Below the pieces are notes generated by a model. It saw only the letters and a program-made list of their open reading frames with translations. It ran no database searches and was not told the origin of the DNA. Positions 7,521 to 9,730 of a DNA stretch of 9,730 bases are shown one piece after another (position 1 is the first letter of the stretch; every line of letters begins with the position of its first letter). A program made the translations under genes and the position numbers. Origin of the DNA: Actinomycetes bacterium (lineage in GTDB: Bacteria > Actinomycetota > Acidimicrobiia > Acidimicrobiales > Acidimicrobiaceae); assembly GCA_021785315.1 (NCBI GenBank), contig JAJYFX010000040.1, forward strand, positions 1 through 9,730, in the 5' to 3' direction.

Positions 7521-8081
7521 TCAGTCTTTCGCTGTCTTGTTCGCTGTCAATTTAGAATTACCCGCCCGTTTTGATCCTTTGGCGGACTTGATTTTGGGCG
7601 ATTCCGAAGATCCCCATTCAAAAACCGTGTGTGCTCTTTCGATCTCGTCAATCCTTAACTCCAACTCAGCACCCGATGGTGCCGAGGAGCCGTCGGTCAC
7701 GACCATTATCGAACCTGCATCGGCGCTCTTGAGCGTTCCCGTAAATCGTCTTGGTCCTGCAAATTCGGGATTCATTTTCAAGCTCAATTTGGCGCCTATG
7801 AAACGCCTGAAGTGAGATTCGGTTCTTAGCGTCCTTTCGAGGCCTGGGCTGGAGACCTCCAAAGTGAACTGACCAATATCATCGAATTCCACTGAGTCGT
7901 CGATCAGTCGGGAGATGAGTGTTGACGCCTGAGAGATCCTGTCGAGATCAAGAGGAACTTCACTGTCGAGGGTGACACGCAAAGAGCCACTACGGAATGC
8001 TATATCCAGCATTTCTAATCCCTGGTCTGCCAAGCTTTCCTCAGCTATTGTCCGAAGCTTGTCCTCGATCCTTTGCGCCAC
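7521..8081 (-). CDS. rimP: Ribosome maturation factor RimP
   Basis: The product has 186 residues from GTG at 8081. RimP is a cytoplasmic 30S assembly factor with an N-terminal alpha/beta domain and a C-terminal SH3-like domain. The family hallmark EVSSPGLERTLRT is intact, preceded by the LDLDRISQASTLIS helix and followed by the F-x-G-A-K-L-S-L and F-T-G-T-L blocks. The last 25 or so residues form a Lys/Ser-rich tail that is probably disordered. The frame stays open up to a TTG at 8123 (200 residues), but that extension runs through a TATAAT box. The GTG at 8081 has a perfect AGGAGG at 8095-8090, eight bases away, so it is much the better start. nusA begins eight bases after the stop. Confidence 0.93.
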   Translation of the reverse strand: MAQRIEDKLRTIAEESLADQGLEMLDIAFRSGSLRVTLDSEVPLDLDRISQASTLISRLIDDSVEFDDIGQFTLEVSSPGLERTLRTESHFRRFIGAKLSLKMNPEFAGPRRFTGTLKSADAGSIMVVTDGSSAPSGAELELRIDEIERAHTVFEWGSSESPKIKSAKGSKRAGNSKLTANKTAKD

Positions 8082-8089
8082 CTCATTCA

Positions 8090-8095
8090 CCTCCT
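8090..8095 (-). promoter_or_regulatory. Ribosome binding site of rimP
   Basis: A perfect AGGAGG lies eight bases before the GTG at 8081. It decides the rimP start, because the longer TTG start at 8123 has no such site. Confidence 0.8.
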
Positions 8096-8108
8096 CTAAA
8101 ATCCGTAC

Positions 8109-8114
8109 ATTATA
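8109..8114 (-). promoter_or_regulatory. -10 box of a probable rimP-nusA operon promoter
   Basis: The minus strand reads TATAAT at 8114-8109, a perfect match to the vegetative sigma consensus. Transcription would start near 8102, leaving a leader of about 20 bases that contains the AGGAGG. No good -35 hexamer is present. At 16-18 bp spacing the best candidates (TCTAGC, TTCTAG) fall inside the terminator hairpin just upstream. Activity is inferred. Confidence 0.6.
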
Positions 8115-8122
8115 AAGATACA

Positions 8123-8149
8123 AAAGCGCGGGCTAGAAGCCCACGCTTT
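8123..8149 (-). terminator. Intrinsic terminator between proS and rimP
   Basis: On the minus strand the arm at 8149-8138 (AAAGCGTGGGCT) pairs with 8134-8123 (AGCCCGCGCTTT) over 12 positions with one G-U pair, around a TCT loop. It is followed by a T-rich stretch (TGTATCTTT). A GC-rich stem ending in a T run is the classic intrinsic terminator form. It points in the direction of proS transcription and ends it about 150 bases after the proS stop. The plus-strand side lacks a T run, so the signal is directional. Confidence 0.85.
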
Positions 8150-8297
8150 ATCTCAATCGCATACCAAATGTAACTCTAGGATCCAGCCTGGAACGACTAG
8201 TAAGAGCCTTTGATTACAGTATAGGCGAAATTCCCCCGAGAGAAGTATGAATTGAGCATTAGCCGCATGGCGCTAAGCCAAACAACTTCACCAGCCA
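8150..8297 (-). other. proS 3' untranslated region
   Basis: These 148 bp between the proS stop and the terminator contain no credible gene. A weak inverted repeat (ttagc at 8259-8263 with gctaa at 8272-8276) lies just after the proS stop. No tRNA-like cloverleaf was found on either strand. Confidence 0.4.
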
Positions 8298-9730
8298 TTA
8301 TCTGTTCTCTGACAGATAATCAACTATGTCAGGCACGCTCACCTCTATTCGCTCGCCGCTCAGCCTGTTCTTCACCTCGATGACTCCGTTCGCAATTCCG
8401 CGCTGGCCAATGATGGCGATAGTCGGAACGCCAATGAGGTCAGCGTCTGCAAACTTGACTCCGGCGGTCAATTCTCTGTCGTCATATAGCACCTCTACTC
8501 CCCTCTCCCAGAGCTGGCGGTAGAGGTCATCGGTGAAAGCAACAGCTTCAGGTGCCCTGGACGGGGTGATTGTCAAAAGCTCCACCTGATACGGCGCCAC
8601 GCTCTTGGGCCATCGCAGTCCATCTGAATCATGAAAATGCTCCGCCAAGACTGCAGGAAGGCGACTCATCCCAATCCCGTAACAGCCCATCCAGTATTTT
8701 TGGTCGCTACCATCCTCTGACTTGAAAGTGGCAGTCGGGATTTTGTTGGAGTAGGAAAGCCCAAGTTCAAAGGTATGGCCAGCCTCGATCGATCGCACAA
8801 GCGACAGGGCATCTCCGCATTTCGGGCAAGGATCACCTTGGGCGACTACGACAAACGACCCAAACTCGTCCACCTCAAAATCTCTGCCGAGGACCACGTT
8901 GGATACGTGGTGACCCTCCAGGTTGGCACCGGCAAACCATGCGGAGCGCTCAAGAATTGAATAGTCCGCGAGGACTCTTACGCCTTGCTCGCTCATTCCC
9001 ATCGGGCCGATATATCCCTTGAATAAAAACGAATTCGACTCAAAATCGTCGTCGGTCAGAGGTACTAATCCTGCAGGTACCTTTACCTCCCTGTTCCCCG
9101 GAACCAGGATCAATACCACATCGTCATTGGCATCTTTGAAAGCAAGCGACTTCAAAAGAGCTGAGCTGTCGACTTCAATGCCCTGCGATCCAAGGGCTCC
9201 CACGACCTCGTTGATCGTCGTTGAACCGGGTGTGGAATGCATCTTCGTTTCCTCGGTAGGAGCGTCGGAAGGCTTCCTGATTGCTTCGCCGCGTTTGGCC
9301 GCTTCGATATTGGCAGCATAACCACAGGTCGGACACTGTGCAAAATGATCTTCCCCAATTGGCGAAGGCACCATGAACTCGTGATTGACATCGCCTCCGA
9401 TTGCGCCTGAATCAGCCTCCACCGGCACATACGGCAAACCGCAGCGATCGAATATATTCAGGTACGCCTGATACATACTCTTGTAGGAGGCCTTCATTCC
9501 GCTCGCGGAGGCATCAAACGAATAAGCGTCAGCCATGATGAACTCCCTGGTCCGCATGAGCCCATACCTTGGCCGAGCCTCATCGCGGAACTTGGTTTGG
9601 ATCTGATAGACCGTAACCGGGAGATCTCTGTATGACTCAAGATCCGGAGAGATGGTGGCAATCACCGCTTCCTCGTGAGTGGGACCGAGCACAAAGGTCC
9701 CCCCCTTTGCATCGACGGTCATCAAGACGT
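8298..9730 (-). CDS. proS: Prolyl-tRNA synthetase, 5' end outside the window
   Basis: About 476 C-terminal residues are visible, and the frame stays open to the window edge. Roughly 95-100 N-terminal residues should lie beyond it, given the usual length of about 570. The enzyme charges tRNA-Pro with proline. Numbering from the codon at 9725, class II motif 2 is seen in GPTHEE (14-19) and FRDEARPRYGLMRTREF (46-62), and motif 3 in GCYGIGMSR (347-355). Between them lies a YbaK-like editing insertion (about 165-290) that removes mischarged alanine, with Lys192 the likely editing lysine. CPTCG (131-135) and CPKCG (300-304) flank the insertion. The anticodon-binding domain forms the C-terminus. This is the bacterial (insertion-bearing) ProRS type. 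Its own terminator separates it from rimP. The TTG at 9725 is not the true start. Confidence 0.96.
   Translation of the reverse strand, partial: VLMTVDAKGGTFVLGPTHEEAVIATISPDLESYRDLPVTVYQIQTKFRDEARPRYGLMRTREFIMADAYSFDASASGMKASYKSMYQAYLNIFDRCGLPYVPVEADSGAIGGDVNHEFMVPSPIGEDHFAQCPTCGYAANIEAAKRGEAIRKPSDAPTEETKMHSTPGSTTINEVVGALGSQGIEVDSSALLKSLAFKDANDDVVLILVPGNREVKVPAGLVPLTDDDFESNSFLFKGYIGPMGMSEQGVRVLADYSILERSAWFAGANLEGHHVSNVVLGRDFEVDEFGSFVVVAQGDPCPKCGDALSLVRSIEAGHTFELGLSYSNKIPTATFKSEDGSDQKYWMGCYGIGMSRLPAVLAEHFHDSDGLRWPKSVAPYQVELLTITPSRAPEAVAFTDDLYRQLWERGVEVLYDDRELTAGVKFADADLIGVPTIAIIGQRGIANGVIEVKNRLSGERIEVSVPDIVDYLSENR

Noticed and set aside
8150..8297. Possible tRNA or small RNA gene in the proS-rimP gap
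   Set aside because: No cloverleaf, T-loop motif or promoter was found. The stretch is best read as the proS 3' untranslated region.

Overview
The window holds one conserved bacterial translation and RNA-processing gene cluster. Every gene is on the minus strand, so reading order runs from high to low coordinates: proS (partial, 5' end outside the window), rimP, nusA, ylxR/rnpM, infB, rbfA, truB, ribF, rpsO and the first 14 codons of a gene that is almost certainly pnp. I see no mobile element, CRISPR array, tRNA, rRNA, phage gene or defence system. I looked for an undescribed system and did not find one. The notable features are regulatory and structural details inside a housekeeping locus.

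Organism: a chromosomal segment of an actinobacterium is most likely. The reasons are a very long IF2 N-terminus rich in Gly, Pro, Arg and Gln, a NusA that ends soon after its KH domains, a TruB with an actinobacterial-type SAIKV motif and C-terminal domain, the absence of ylxQ between ylxR and infB, and frequent GTG and TTG starts. Base composition is only moderately GC-rich, unlike most high-GC actinobacteria. A lineage such as Acidimicrobiia would fit, but that is inference.

Layout: the proS body (8298-9730) is followed by about 150 bp without a gene, then a strong minus-strand intrinsic terminator (8123-8149), then a perfect TATAAT box (8109-8114) and an AGGAGG ribosome binding site ahead of rimP. 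rimP, nusA and ylxR are packed 8-15 bp apart. A 152-bp gap separates ylxR from infB. rbfA, truB and ribF follow infB at spacings of 35 bp or less. A 101-bp spacer precedes rpsO. A 261-bp leader with three inverted repeats separates rpsO from pnp.

How the genes work together: RimP and RbfA mature the 30S subunit, rpsO supplies S15, IF2 loads initiator tRNA, TruB modifies U55 of tRNAs, ProS charges tRNA-Pro, NusA couples to RNA polymerase, YlxR is a small RNA-binding protein, RibF makes FMN and FAD, and PNPase degrades RNA. Several starts are ambiguous. The rimP start should be moved downstream to position 8081, because the longer reading frame runs through the -10 box.
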